DNA from: Actinomycetota bacterium
GTDB taxonomy: Bacteria; Actinomycetota; Coriobacteriia; Anaerosomatales; PHET01
Assembly: GCA_029265315.1 (NCBI GenBank)
Contig: JAJUJM010000014.1
Span: 1-40,000, forward strand
Direction: 5' to 3'
Length of the DNA: 40,000 nt
This document shows, one piece after another, positions 15,456 through 25,349 of this stretch. How positions within the stretch are numbered: position 1 is the stretch's first letter; each line of letters starts with the position of its first letter. The position numbers and the translations under genes were made by a program. The notes beneath the pieces are model-generated. The model had not been told where the DNA came from. It worked only from the letters and a program-made list of their open reading frames with translations, and ran no database searches.

Positions 15456-16517
15456 ATGGGTGTCACGGAAGAGTTGCTGGCGGCGCAGGCCGAAGGGCTC
15501 GCAGCCATCGAGCAGGCGGCCGACCTGGCCGCGCTCGCTGCGGTGCGCGTCGCCTACCTGGGCAAGAAGGGGACGCTCACGGCGGTCCTTCGCGGGCTCG
15601 GGGGGCTTTCGGCCGAGGAGCGCCCAGCCGTGGGCAAGGTCGCCAACGAGGTCCGCGCTGCCCTCGAGGCGGCGCTCGCCAAGCGCCACGAGGCGCTCTC
15701 GAGTGCTGCGCTCGAGGCCCGTCTGGCCTCTGAGGCGGTGGATGTCACGCTGCCGGGCCGCGCCCACCCCATAGGCAGCCGCCACCTCATCAGCCGGATC
15801 ACGGCTCAGGTCGTCGAGATCTTCCTCGGCCTCGGGTACCGCGTGGCGGAGGGCCCCGAGGTGGAGCTCGACTACTACAACTTCACCGCGCTCAACACGC
15901 CGCCTGACCACCCCGCCCGTTCGCTTGCCGACACCTTCTACGTCCGCGACCTGTCTGGCGACGAGGCGGCGGTGAGTGGCGAGTCCGACGTGCTGTTGCG
16001 CACGCAGACCTCGCCCGTGCAGGTGAGGACCATGGAACGCGAGAAGCCGCCCATCTACGTCCTTTCGCCGGGTCGTGTGTATCGCCGCGACATCGCCGAC
16101 CCGAGCCACCTCCCGCAGTTCACGCAGATCGAAGGGCTGGTGGTCGACGAGGGGATCACGTTCGCGGACCTCAAAGGCACCCTCGACCACTTCGTGCACC
16201 GCATGTTCGGGCCGGACAGAAAGACGCGCTTCCGCCCACACTTCTTCCCGTTCACCGAGCCCTCTGCGGAAGTCGACGTGAGCTGCGGCATCTGTGACGG
16301 TGCGGGCTGCCGGTTCTGCAAGAACTCAGGATGGCTCGAGATCCTGGGCTGCGGCATGGTCGACCCGAACGTGTTCGGTCACGTGGGCATCGACTCCGAG
16401 CGCTACACCGGTTTCGCCTTCGGGATGGGGGTCGAGCGCATCGCCGCGCTCAAATACAACGTCCCCGACCTGCGCATGCTCGTGGAAGGCGACATGCGCT
16501 TCCTGCGTCAGTTCTGA
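15456..16517 (+). CDS. pheS: Phenylalanine-tRNA ligase alpha subunit
   Basis: A 353-aa protein of usual PheS length. It has the N-terminal coiled coil (about 1-85), then AHPIGSRHLISRI and the class II catalytic core with motif 2 (VYRRDIADPSHLPQFTQIEG) and motif 3 (GFAFGMGVERIAALKY). It also keeps the PSAEVDVSCGIC segment with Cys residues CDGAGCRFC that is frequent in bacterial PheS. The start is ATG 15456, with AAGGGA 9 nt upstream; the frame is open further back only into the leader terminator. With PheT it forms the alpha2-beta2 enzyme. Expression is controlled by the T-box leader. Confidence 0.97.
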   Translation: MGVTEELLAAQAEGLAAIEQAADLAALAAVRVAYLGKKGTLTAVLRGLGGLSAEERPAVGKVANEVRAALEAALAKRHEALSSAALEARLASEAVDVTLPGRAHPIGSRHLISRITAQVVEIFLGLGYRVAEGPEVELDYYNFTALNTPPDHPARSLADTFYVRDLSGDEAAVSGESDVLLRTQTSPVQVRTMEREKPPIYVLSPGRVYRRDIADPSHLPQFTQIEGLVVDEGITFADLKGTLDHFVHRMFGPDRKTRFRPHFFPFTEPSAEVDVSCGICDGAGCRFCKNSGWLEILGCGMVDPNVFGHVGIDSERYTGFAFGMGVERIAALKYNVPDLRMLVEGDMRFLRQF

Positions 16518-16598
16518 CTCGCTCTCGCGATAGACGACCGACCGTCGCGGCCTCCAAGGGTGGCGCGACGCGGACAAGACGGAAGGATACAAGAGAAG

Positions 16599-19016
16599 AT
16601 GCGCGTATCGATGTCGTGGCTTACAGAGCTCGTCGACGTCGGGGTCCCGGCCCGGGAGCTCGCGGAGCGGCTGGACATGACCGGGACCGCGGTCGAGGCC
16701 GTCCATGAGACCGGCGAGTCCCTCGATGGCGTGGTGGTCGGCCACATACTGACTCGCGAGCGCCATCCGGAGGCGGACAAGCTGTGGGTGACCACGGTGG
16801 ACGTGGGCGACGGCACGCTGCGCACCATCGTGTGCGGGGCCCAGAACTTCGATGCCGGCGACAAGGTCCCGGTGGCGCTCCCGGGCGCTGTCTTGCCCGG
16901 AGGCCTCGAGATCAAGAAGGCCAAGCTGCGCGGCGTCGTCTCCGAGGGCATGAACTGCTCGGCGCGCGAGCTTGGCATCGGCGAGGACCACGAGGGGCTC
17001 ATGATCCTGCCGCCGGACGCGCCGGTCGGCGTGCCGTTCGCAGAGTGGTACGGGGCGGGTGACACGGTCCTCGAGCTCGAGATCACCCCGAACCGGCCCG
17101 ACTGCCTGTCGATGGCCGGGGTGGCCCGCGAGGTCGGCGCTGTGCTGGGGGTGCCTGCTAAGGTCCCGGCGTCGCAGCCGGTCGAGAGCGGCGAGGAAGC
17201 CGCCGCTGCGTGCAGCGTCACGATCACCGATGCGGACCTCTGCCCGCGCTACGCCGCGAGGATCATCCGAGGCGTGAAGGTCGCGCCCTCGCCCGCGTGG
17301 CTCGCTGACAAGGTCGCCGCTGCGGGCGCTCGTCCCATCAACAACGTGGTCGACGTCACGAACTACGTCATGTTCGAGCTCGGTCAGCCCCTTCACGCCT
17401 TCGACTTGGACAAGCTGGCCGCCGATTCGAACGGCCGCGTCGCGATCACGGTGCGGACCGCGCGCTCTGGCGAGACGCTGCGCACGCTCGACGGTGTGGA
17501 CCGACAGCTCAGGAGCGACACGCTGCTCATCTGCGATTCGAGCGGGCCCGTGGCCCTGGCCGGTGTCATGGGCGGTGAGTCCACGGAGGTCTCCGAGACG
17601 ACCGTCGACGTGTTGCTGGAGTCGGCGTGCTTCGACCCCGCTTCGATCTCACGCACGAGCCGCTCGCTCGGGCTCGTGTCCGAGGCGTCGATGCGCTTCG
17701 AGCGCACGGTCGACCGCACCGGGTGCGTGGCGGCACTCGACAGAGCGGCCGCACTCATCGCCGAGGTGGCGGGCGGGCAGGTCGCGCCGGGAGTGGTCGA
17801 CGAGTACCCGGCGCCGCTGCAGCCGCGCCTGCTCACGTTGCGCTTGGCCCGCGTCCGAGGCGTCCTAGGTATCGACCTGGGCGCCGAGGAGGTGGCCGGC
17901 ATCCTGCGCTCTCTCGGGTGCGACGTCGAGATGGGGCCGGAGTCGCTTCAGGTCACGGTCCCGAGCTTCCGCCCGGACATCGAGCGCGAGATCGACCTCA
18001 TCGAAGAGGTGCTGCGCATCTGGGGCATGGAGCGTGTGGAGCCGACGCTGCCCGGTGGCCGCGGGCGCATCGGCATGCTCACGCGGGAGCAGTCGCTTCG
18101 CGAGCGCATCGGTGATGTCATGCGGGCCTGCGGCCTGAACGAGACGATGACGTATGCCTTCGGCGACCCGCGGGATCCCGAACGGTGTTGCATGCCCTTC
18201 GCTGAGGGCGAGCTGCCTGTCGAGCTTCTGAATCCCATGTCGACCGAGCAGGCCGTCCTGCGCCGCTCGCTGCTTCCGGGGCTTCTGGCCAGCGTCTCGT
18301 ACAACCAGCGCCGTGGCGTGTCAGACGTCCACCTCTACGAGATGGGCAGCGTCTTCTGGACATCGGAGGGTCGCAAGCAGCCCAAGGAGCGCACGATGCT
18401 CGCCGGCGTGCTCGCCGGCGCGTGGCACCCTCCCGCTTGGAACGCACCGGCCGTCCCCTTGGACTTCTTCGACGGCAAGGGCGTGATCGAGAACCTCTTC
18501 CGCGAGCTCGCCATCCCCAAGCTGCGCGTTCGCGCATGCGATGCGGGACATCTCCAGCCGGGCCGTGCCGCTGAAGTGCTCGCGGGTGGCGAGGTGCTCG
18601 GCTGGCTGGGTGAGGTGCATCCTGCGGTGCTGGAACGCTTCGAGGCTCACGCGCCCGTCGTGGCGTTCGAGCTGGATGTCCGCGCACTCGTCCGGCTTGC
18701 CGCCGACGCCCGTCCGTTCGTCGAGCCGCCACGCCATCCGGCGGTCGAGCTTGACCTCGCCATCGTGGTTGACGAGTCGGTCACCGCCGAGGAGGTCGAG
18801 CGTGCCATACGTTCGGCCGGAGGAAAGCTGCTCGCTGAAACACATTTGTTCGACGTCTACCGTGGAAACGGCGTGGAAATGGGAAAGAAGTCGCTAGCGT
18901 TCGCGCTCGAGTACCGGGTACCCGACCGGACGCTCACCGCACAAGAGGTCGAGTCTGCTCACGAACGGTTGGTTCGCAAAGTGACCACATCCGTCGGGGG
19001 CACCTTGAGATCCTGA
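16599..19016 (+). CDS. pheT: Phenylalanine-tRNA ligase beta subunit
   Basis: An 805-aa protein of full bacterial PheT length. In order: the N-terminal domain starting MRVSMSWLTELVD, the tRNA-binding EMAP/OB domain (GVVVGHILTRERHPEADKL), the B3/B4 editing domain (ITPNRPDCLSMAGVAREV; GVMGGESTEVSE), the B5 domain, the inactive synthetase-like core (DLIEEVLRIWGMERVEPTLP) and the C-terminal anticodon-binding FDX-ACB domain (VELDLAIVVDESVTAEEVE ... LFDVYRG). ATG 16599 matches the family start. An in-frame GTG 13 codons earlier lacks family support. It lies 81 nt after pheS in the same operon. Confidence 0.97.
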   Translation: MRVSMSWLTELVDVGVPARELAERLDMTGTAVEAVHETGESLDGVVVGHILTRERHPEADKLWVTTVDVGDGTLRTIVCGAQNFDAGDKVPVALPGAVLPGGLEIKKAKLRGVVSEGMNCSARELGIGEDHEGLMILPPDAPVGVPFAEWYGAGDTVLELEITPNRPDCLSMAGVAREVGAVLGVPAKVPASQPVESGEEAAAACSVTITDADLCPRYAARIIRGVKVAPSPAWLADKVAAAGARPINNVVDVTNYVMFELGQPLHAFDLDKLAADSNGRVAITVRTARSGETLRTLDGVDRQLRSDTLLICDSSGPVALAGVMGGESTEVSETTVDVLLESACFDPASISRTSRSLGLVSEASMRFERTVDRTGCVAALDRAAALIAEVAGGQVAPGVVDEYPAPLQPRLLTLRLARVRGVLGIDLGAEEVAGILRSLGCDVEMGPESLQVTVPSFRPDIEREIDLIEEVLRIWGMERVEPTLPGGRGRIGMLTREQSLRERIGDVMRACGLNETMTYAFGDPRDPERCCMPFAEGELPVELLNPMSTEQAVLRRSLLPGLLASVSYNQRRGVSDVHLYEMGSVFWTSEGRKQPKERTMLAGVLAGAWHPPAWNAPAVPLDFFDGKGVIENLFRELAIPKLRVRACDAGHLQPGRAAEVLAGGEVLGWLGEVHPAVLERFEAHAPVVAFELDVRALVRLAADARPFVEPPRHPAVELDLAIVVDESVTAEEVERAIRSAGGKLLAETHLFDVYRGNGVEMGKKSLAFALEYRVPDRTLTAQEVESAHERLVRKVTTSVGGTLRS

Positions 19017-19030
19017 CGGAGGTGGGGTTC

Positions 19031-19591
19031 GTGAGAGGCCGGTTCTCGGCCATCCTGCTCGGGGTCGCGATGGCGGCGCTGGTCTTCGCGCTCGGTGCCT
19101 GGGGAGGATCGGTTTCAGCTGGCGAGCGCGGCGGGTTCATCATGAACTTCCCGGCGACCGGTACCGAGGTCGGTGGGCCCTCGCCGCGAGAGCTCACGGG
19201 CCGGATCTCCGTCTCGCTCGACGCGATGGGACTGCCGAAGCGCCTCATCCAGCCCCACGTGATAGAGGTCGCGTCGCACGTCGTGCGTAACGTCGGCGAC
19301 AGGCCATACCGGATCCGTTTTGAGACGCGTGACATCGACGTTCCGCTCGAGTGGCACTCCCGCGACAAGGCATGGGACCCCGGGACCCGGGTCATCAGGC
19401 GCGACATAGCACCTGGTGAGGCCGTTGACGTCGGTCTCAGTCTCACGTTCCCGCGTCCACTCCCGACCCGACCGGTGCTCGTCGACGGGGCGATAGTCAT
19501 CATCGACGACCGTACGGGTGAAGAGCTGTCCGTCCTTCCCGTCATCGTCGCCCAGACCGGTGAGGCCGTCGCGGGAGCGTGCTGTGAGTAG
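19031..19591 (+). CDS. Secreted or membrane-anchored protein of unknown function
   Basis: A 186-aa protein. The N-terminal hydrophobic segment (about 6-30, ending VSAGERGG) acts as a signal peptide or anchor. The rest looks like a beta-rich domain (ISVSLDAMGLPKRLIQPHVIEVASHVVRN; then a PLEWHSRD stretch and GEAVDVGLSLTFPRP) resembling a bacterial Ig-like or COX2-like fold, but I do not recognise a family. GTG at 19031 has GGAGGT 7 nt upstream; an earlier GTG in the frame would overlap that site. Its last 8 bases overlap the following ferredoxin gene, implying translational coupling and a shared role. It ends in ACCE, with two adjacent cysteines. Confidence 0.7.
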   Translation: MRGRFSAILLGVAMAALVFALGAWGGSVSAGERGGFIMNFPATGTEVGGPSPRELTGRISVSLDAMGLPKRLIQPHVIEVASHVVRNVGDRPYRIRFETRDIDVPLEWHSRDKAWDPGTRVIRRDIAPGEAVDVGLSLTFPRPLPTRPVLVDGAIVIIDDRTGEELSVLPVIVAQTGEAVAGACCE

Positions 19592-20450
19592 CCCGCGGAG
19601 TAGCGCGCGGCTCACGAGGAACCGGCTCGCCCGCGTCGGGTTCTTCTTCATCGGTGTGGTCATGTTCTACGCACCGTTCGCGTTGCTCGTGCGGCTCGCG
19701 GGGTGGCTCTGGCCATCATCTTTGGCCGGAACGGGCATCTCAGACGTACACACGGCCTGCGTCCGCATGCCGCTGGGGTGGCTCACGCAGCCCTGGATGT
19801 GGCCCACGCTCTCGGACAACCCCATCTCGTGGCTGCCCATCGTGGTGCTTCCGGGCATCGCGCTGGTGGCTGGTCCGCTGTTCTGCGGCTGGATGTGTCC
19901 CGCGGGGGCGTTCCCTGAATTCCTCGGCCGCTTGGTCCCCGACCGCTTCAAGTTCGATCTGAGGACGAGCGTCCGTATCCGCCCATCACGCTACGGGTTC
20001 TTCGCGGGATTCCTGCTCGCGCCCTTCGTCTCGTCGAGCATCTGTTGCTCGTTCTGCAACTTCACGCACATGCAGAACATCGTGAGTCTTTTCGCAGGTG
20101 ACCTCTCCGGTTTCGCGTTCCTCTCTTCGATGGGGATGCTCGCCGCTGCGGTGTGGATCGTGCCGCTGGGCATCCTCACGAAGGGTGGCCGTGGCTGGTG
20201 CTTGACGTTGTGTCCGGCGGGAGCGGCGATGGGGCTCGCATCCGGTCTGGGCCAGCGCCTGCCGTGGTTCGCCAGGGTCCGGGCGAACTCGGATGCGTGC
20301 ACGTCGTGCGGCACCTGTGTGCGTGAGTGCCCTATGCGCGCCGTCGAGCCGGTCGAGGAGGGTGTGGTGATCGACCAGCACCTATGCACGTCGTGCATGG
20401 ATTGTGTGGCGGGCTGCCCAAGCGATGCGCTTCGGTACGGGAGGCCCTGA
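19584..20450 (+). CDS. NapH/MauN-like membrane polyferredoxin (two 4Fe-4S clusters)
   Basis: A 288-aa membrane protein. Hydrophobic helices (about 17-40, 75-95, 130-145, 175-195) alternate with Cys motifs typical of the NapH family: FCGWMCPAG near 95, CSFCNF near 155 and CLTLCPAGA near 210. The C-terminal part has two 4Fe-4S motifs, CTSCGTCVRECP and CTSCMDCVAGCP. Such proteins pass electrons from the quinone pool or cytoplasm to an extracytoplasmic reductase, or serve in the assembly of redox enzymes. GTG 19584 (GGGAG 7 nt upstream) overlaps the previous gene. The following gene starts in its stop codon (ATGA). The redox partner is not encoded here. Confidence 0.85.
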   Translation: MSSPRSSARLTRNRLARVGFFFIGVVMFYAPFALLVRLAGWLWPSSLAGTGISDVHTACVRMPLGWLTQPWMWPTLSDNPISWLPIVVLPGIALVAGPLFCGWMCPAGAFPEFLGRLVPDRFKFDLRTSVRIRPSRYGFFAGFLLAPFVSSSICCSFCNFTHMQNIVSLFAGDLSGFAFLSSMGMLAAAVWIVPLGILTKGGRGWCLTLCPAGAAMGLASGLGQRLPWFARVRANSDACTSCGTCVRECPMRAVEPVEEGVVIDQHLCTSCMDCVAGCPSDALRYGRP

Positions 20451-20749
20451 TGACCGTTGAGCGAAAGGCCGCGATGACCTCCGGACAGGAGGCCCCGATG
20501 ATCGCGAAGCGACCATCTCGTGTTCCCGGCGGCAGCGCGGCCACGTTCGCCTGCGCGCTCGCCGCCACCGGTGTGGCGGGGCTGCTGTCGCGCGTGTGCC
20601 CGGCGGGATGCGCGACGTGCTCGACGTGCGCCGTGTCGGTCCTGCCCACCGCCGCACTCGTCGGTTCGGTTGGCCTCGCCGCGGTCGGATCGAGGCTCCG
20701 CAGGCACGGGAAACCCTCTCCGGACGCAAGTCGCAAGCATGCACGATAG
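20450..20749 (+). CDS. Small Cys-rich membrane protein, unknown function
   Basis: A 99-aa protein whose ATG overlaps the TGA of the ferredoxin gene. Residues ~30-85 form two hydrophobic helices separated by CPAGCATCSTC, a compact four-Cys cluster that echoes the CPAG motifs of the ferredoxin upstream. A metal or Fe-S site is possible. The tail is basic. Not a family I recognise. Its coupling to the polyferredoxin suggests a small subunit or maturation factor. Confidence 0.65.
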   Translation: MTVERKAAMTSGQEAPMIAKRPSRVPGGSAATFACALAATGVAGLLSRVCPAGCATCSTCAVSVLPTAALVGSVGLAAVGSRLRRHGKPSPDASRKHAR

Positions 20750-20767
20750 GTCATTTCTGCATATTAC

Positions 20768-20797
20768 TTGACTTGTATGCGTAATCACGCATACTAT
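20768..20797 (+). promoter_or_regulatory. argC: Promoter of the arg operon
   Basis: TTGACT (20768-20773), an 18-nt spacer and TACTAT (20792-20797). The region is AT-rich compared with everything around it. Expected start point near 20804, about 30 nt before argC. Confidence 0.75.
20775..20794. promoter_or_regulatory. Probable ArgR operator (ARG box), perfect palindrome in the argC promoter
   Basis: GTATGCGT-AATC-ACGCATAC is a perfect 8-bp inverted repeat filling the gap between -35 and -10. The 18-bp core TATGCGTAATCACGCATA keeps the TG...T.....A...CA frame of known ARG boxes. ArgR is encoded in this operon, so feedback repression by arginine is the likely function. A weaker second box may lie just upstream (about 20755-20772). 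Confidence 0.7.
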
Positions 20798-20833
20798 GCG
20801 GATTCCGAGTCCTGCTGAGGAACAGAGGAGTCC

Positions 20834-21874
20834 GTGGTCAAGGTCGCCGTCATAGGGGGGTCCGGCTATACCGGGGCCGAGCTCGTGCGTTGGATCGCCG
20901 GGCACCCTTCGTTCGAGCTCGCGCTCGTCACGTCGGATGCGGAGGCGGGACGTGCGGTCGTGGACCTGTACCCGGCCTTGGCGGGCGTGACCGATGCGCT
21001 GTTCGTGCCTGTGGATGCTGAGCGTGTCGCTGCCGAAGCTCAAGTGGCGTTTCTCGCTGTCCCGCACACCGCATCCATGGCGATGGTCCCCACGCTGCTC
21101 GACGCTGGCGTGCGGGTGATCGACCTCTCCGCCGATTTCAGGCTCACGGACCCCGCCGTCTATTCAGCCTGGTACGGAGTGAGCCATGCGGTGCCGGAGC
21201 TCTTGGATGATGCGGTCTACGGCCTGCCCGAGCTGGACCGCTCAGGTCTTTCCGGCGCCCGCCTCGTGGCGGTGCCCGGTTGCTATCCCACGGCCACGGC
21301 CCTTGCGGCCGCGCCGGCTCTCGAGGCGGGACTCTGGGACGGGCGCCCCATTCACGTGGACGCCAAGTCGGGGGTGAGCGGGGCGGGTCGCAGCTGCACG
21401 CCGGGCACGCACTTCGTCGCCGTCAACGAGGCGGTTGCTCCCTACAAGGTGGCCGCACATCGTCACACCCCCGAGATCGAGCAGGTGCTTGCCCGGGCTG
21501 CCGGAGGGCCGGTGTCCGTCCTGTTCGCCCCGCACCTCGTGCCGCTCACGCGCGGGCTGCTCTCCACGGTCTACGTGGGGCTCGCTCAAGAGATGAGCCT
21601 CGAGGCCGCGGTGGAGCTGTACCGGGAGCGGTACGCGGGCGAGCCGTTCGTCCGGGTGCTCGATGCCGGCCAGATGCCCTCCACGGGCGCGGTCCGGGGC
21701 ACCAACCGGGCCGTCATAGGGCTCGCCGTCGACGGACGGACCTCGACCCTTGTGGCGGCGTGCGCCATCGACAACCTGGGCAAGGGCGCGTCGGGTCAGG
21801 CGATACAGTGTGCGAACGCGGTCTCGGGCATCCCCGAGGAGACGGGGCTGCTCAGCGTCGGGGCGGTGGTCTGA
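20834..21874 (+). CDS. argC: N-acetyl-gamma-glutamyl-phosphate reductase
   Basis: A 346-aa enzyme that reduces N-acetylglutamyl phosphate to the semialdehyde, step 3 of arginine synthesis. The N-terminal Rossmann motif VIGGSGYTGAELVRW binds NADP. The catalytic Cys is in VPGCYPTATALA (about 149), and the KSGVSGAGR and HRHTPEIEQ segments are typical. GTG start with AGAGGAG just upstream. First gene of argCJBDFRGH, directly behind a promoter with a palindromic operator. Confidence 0.97.
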   Translation: MVKVAVIGGSGYTGAELVRWIAGHPSFELALVTSDAEAGRAVVDLYPALAGVTDALFVPVDAERVAAEAQVAFLAVPHTASMAMVPTLLDAGVRVIDLSADFRLTDPAVYSAWYGVSHAVPELLDDAVYGLPELDRSGLSGARLVAVPGCYPTATALAAAPALEAGLWDGRPIHVDAKSGVSGAGRSCTPGTHFVAVNEAVAPYKVAAHRHTPEIEQVLARAAGGPVSVLFAPHLVPLTRGLLSTVYVGLAQEMSLEAAVELYRERYAGEPFVRVLDAGQMPSTGAVRGTNRAVIGLAVDGRTSTLVAACAIDNLGKGASGQAIQCANAVSGIPEETGLLSVGAVV

Positions 21875-21875
21875 G

Positions 21876-23102
21876 GTGGCTGACATCGGCGACCCCGTGA
21901 TCGAATCGACGACCGGTGGCGTGACGGCCCCTCTCGGGTTCTCCGCCGCCGGTGTGCACTGCGGCCTGAAGAAGGCCGGTTCGCTCGACCTCGCGCTCAT
22001 CGACGCCGGGTCGGTCGTGCCCGCCGCAGCGCTGTTCACCACCAACACCGTGGCCGCGGCGCCGGTCACCGTCTCGCGGCGCCACGTCGCTTCCGGCAGG
22101 GCCCGCGCCGTCGTGATCAACGCCGGCAACGCGAACGCCTGCACAGGGCCGGACGGCGAGGCGGCCGCCACCGCGACCGCGTCCGCGGTCGCCGGGCAGC
22201 TGGGGTGTGAGGCCACCGAGGTGGTCGTGTGCTCGACGGGCGTGATCGGTGTGCCGCTGCCCGTGGACCGGGTGCTCGCGGGGGTCGCGCAGGCGGCGTC
22301 GGCGCTTTCGCCTGATGCCGGTGCCGCTGCGGCCCGGGCCATCATGACGACCGACACGTTTCCCAAGGAGGCCGCGGTCACGGTCGCCTTCGACGGCCGG
22401 AGCTACACCGTGGGCGGCATGGCCAAGGGCAGCGGCATGATCAAGCCGAACATGGCCACCATGCTCTCGGTCATCACCACCGACGCGCCGCTGTCGAGCG
22501 AGGCGTGTGACGTCGCGCTCAGGAGCGCGGTGGCTACGACCTTCAACCGCGTGACCGTGGACGGCGACACCTCCACGAACGACACGGTCGTACTGCTTGC
22601 GAACGGCGCGGTCGGCGGTGGGCCAATCGCACCCGAGTCGCCGGCGTTCACAGCTGTGGCCGCAGCCGTCCGACTGGTCGCCGCTGAGCTCGCCCGCATG
22701 CTCGCCAAGGACGGCGAGGGCGCGACGAAACTCGTCACGGTGACCGTGCGCGGGGCTGCGACCGAGACCGATGCGGAGCGGGCGGCGTTCTCGATCGCCG
22801 ACTCACCGCTCGTCAAGACGGCCCTGTTCGGCAACGATGCGAACTGGGGGCGTGTGGCGATGGCGGCCGGCAAGTCAGGCGCGCAGTTCGATCCGATGGC
22901 GCTCGGTATCCGCTTCGCCGGCATCGAGGTCTGTCGCGCCGGGACCGCGGTCGCCTTCGACGAGGACGAGGCGGCCGACCTGCTCGCGCGCCCTGAGGTC
23001 TCGATAGAGGTCGACTTGGGCGCCGGTGACTCTGAGGCCACGGTGCTGACCTGCGACATGAGCTACGAGTACGTGCGGATCAACGGGGAGTACCGCAGCT
23101 GA
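21876..23102 (+). CDS. argJ: Bifunctional ornithine acetyltransferase / N-acetylglutamate synthase
   Basis: A 408-aa enzyme that moves the acetyl group from acetylornithine to glutamate, making the pathway cyclic. The self-cleavage site is visible in KGSGMIKPNMATMLSVITT: the Thr after NMA becomes the N-terminal nucleophile of the beta chain. NAGNANACTG and the C-terminal SYEYVRINGEYRS are also typical. GTG 21876 follows the argC stop by one base, with no strong ribosome-binding site, so translation is probably coupled. No separate argA is seen, consistent with the recycling pathway. Confidence 0.96.
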   Translation: MADIGDPVIESTTGGVTAPLGFSAAGVHCGLKKAGSLDLALIDAGSVVPAAALFTTNTVAAAPVTVSRRHVASGRARAVVINAGNANACTGPDGEAAATATASAVAGQLGCEATEVVVCSTGVIGVPLPVDRVLAGVAQAASALSPDAGAAAARAIMTTDTFPKEAAVTVAFDGRSYTVGGMAKGSGMIKPNMATMLSVITTDAPLSSEACDVALRSAVATTFNRVTVDGDTSTNDTVVLLANGAVGGGPIAPESPAFTAVAAAVRLVAAELARMLAKDGEGATKLVTVTVRGAATETDAERAAFSIADSPLVKTALFGNDANWGRVAMAAGKSGAQFDPMALGIRFAGIEVCRAGTAVAFDEDEAADLLARPEVSIEVDLGAGDSEATVLTCDMSYEYVRINGEYRS

Positions 23103-23198
23103 CGACCCGGCGTACGAGGACAGTGCGGCGCGTGCCGCACCGGAACCCAGGCTCCAGTGGCGACACCGGACCACAGGCGCGAAGACGGAGGACGACCG

Positions 23199-24143
23199 AT
23201 GATGAGGGACCCGCTCACGAAGGCCCAGACGCTCATGGAGGCGCTGCCGTGGATCAAGCACGCCTGGGGCCGCACGGTCGTCATCAAGTACGGCGGCGCC
23301 GCCATGACCGATCCGGCGCTGCGCGATGCGGTGGCGGCCGACATCGTGCTCATGAAGCTCGTGGGCGTGAACCCCGTCGTGGTGCATGGCGGCGGGCCGG
23401 AGATCACGTCGTTCATGGACCGCCTTGGCATGCCGGTCGTCTTCCACGACGGCCTGCGGGTGACCACCGACGAGGCGATGGACGTCGTCAAGATGGTCCT
23501 CGTGGGCAAGGTCAACAAGGAGCTCGTGAGCGCCATCAACTCGCACGGACGCTACGCAGTGGGCATGTCGGGCGAGGACGGCAACACGGTCATGGCGACC
23601 GCGCGCGACGAGCGGCTCGGGCGCGTGGGCGAGGTCACGGCGATCGACACGACGGTGCTCGACAACCTCATCGACGACGGCTTCATCCCTGTCGTCGCCA
23701 CAGTCGCCGCCGGTGACGACGGGGGTTCGTTCAACGTCAACGCGGACCTCGTGGCCGGCCGGCTCGCGGCCGCACTCGGCGCCGACAAGTGCATCTTCCT
23801 CACGGACGTCGACGGCCTGTACGCGGACTTCTCGGACAAGAGCTCGCTCATCAGCGCCATGTCGGCCGACGAGGCGGAAGAGATGATCGCCTTGGACCGG
23901 CTCGAGGGCGGCATGGTGCCGAAGGTGGCGGCGTGCGTGCACGCGCTGCGCGGAGGGGTGCGTCGCGCGCACATCCTGAACGGCACGGTGCCGCACGCGC
24001 TTCTGCTCGAGGTCTACACCGACGAGGGCATCGGCACCATGATCACGCACGACGGTGCCGAATCGCGGCCGGCCTCGGCCCCGCTCCCCGGCCCTGGCGA
24101 CGTCTTGCCCACCGTGGATGCCAACGAGGATGGTGTGGTCTAG
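23199..24143 (+). CDS. argB: Acetylglutamate kinase
   Basis: A 314-aa kinase that phosphorylates N-acetylglutamate, step 2 and usually the arginine-inhibited step. Motifs: VIKYGGAAM (phosphate binding), VVVHGGGPEI, the NVNADLVAG nucleotide/substrate region and the DVDGLYAD motif. The C-terminal ~30 residues (after the ITHDGAE segment) are a low-complexity extension rich in Pro and Ala, beyond the usual end. ATG 23199 has GGAGGA 6 nt upstream; a second ATG follows directly. A gap of 96 nt separates it from argJ. Confidence 0.96.
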   Translation: MMRDPLTKAQTLMEALPWIKHAWGRTVVIKYGGAAMTDPALRDAVAADIVLMKLVGVNPVVVHGGGPEITSFMDRLGMPVVFHDGLRVTTDEAMDVVKMVLVGKVNKELVSAINSHGRYAVGMSGEDGNTVMATARDERLGRVGEVTAIDTTVLDNLIDDGFIPVVATVAAGDDGGSFNVNADLVAGRLAAALGADKCIFLTDVDGLYADFSDKSSLISAMSADEAEEMIALDRLEGGMVPKVAACVHALRGGVRRAHILNGTVPHALLLEVYTDEGIGTMITHDGAESRPASAPLPGPGDVLPTVDANEDGVV

Positions 24144-25345
<1,202 letters not shown>

Positions 25346-25349
<4 letters not shown>

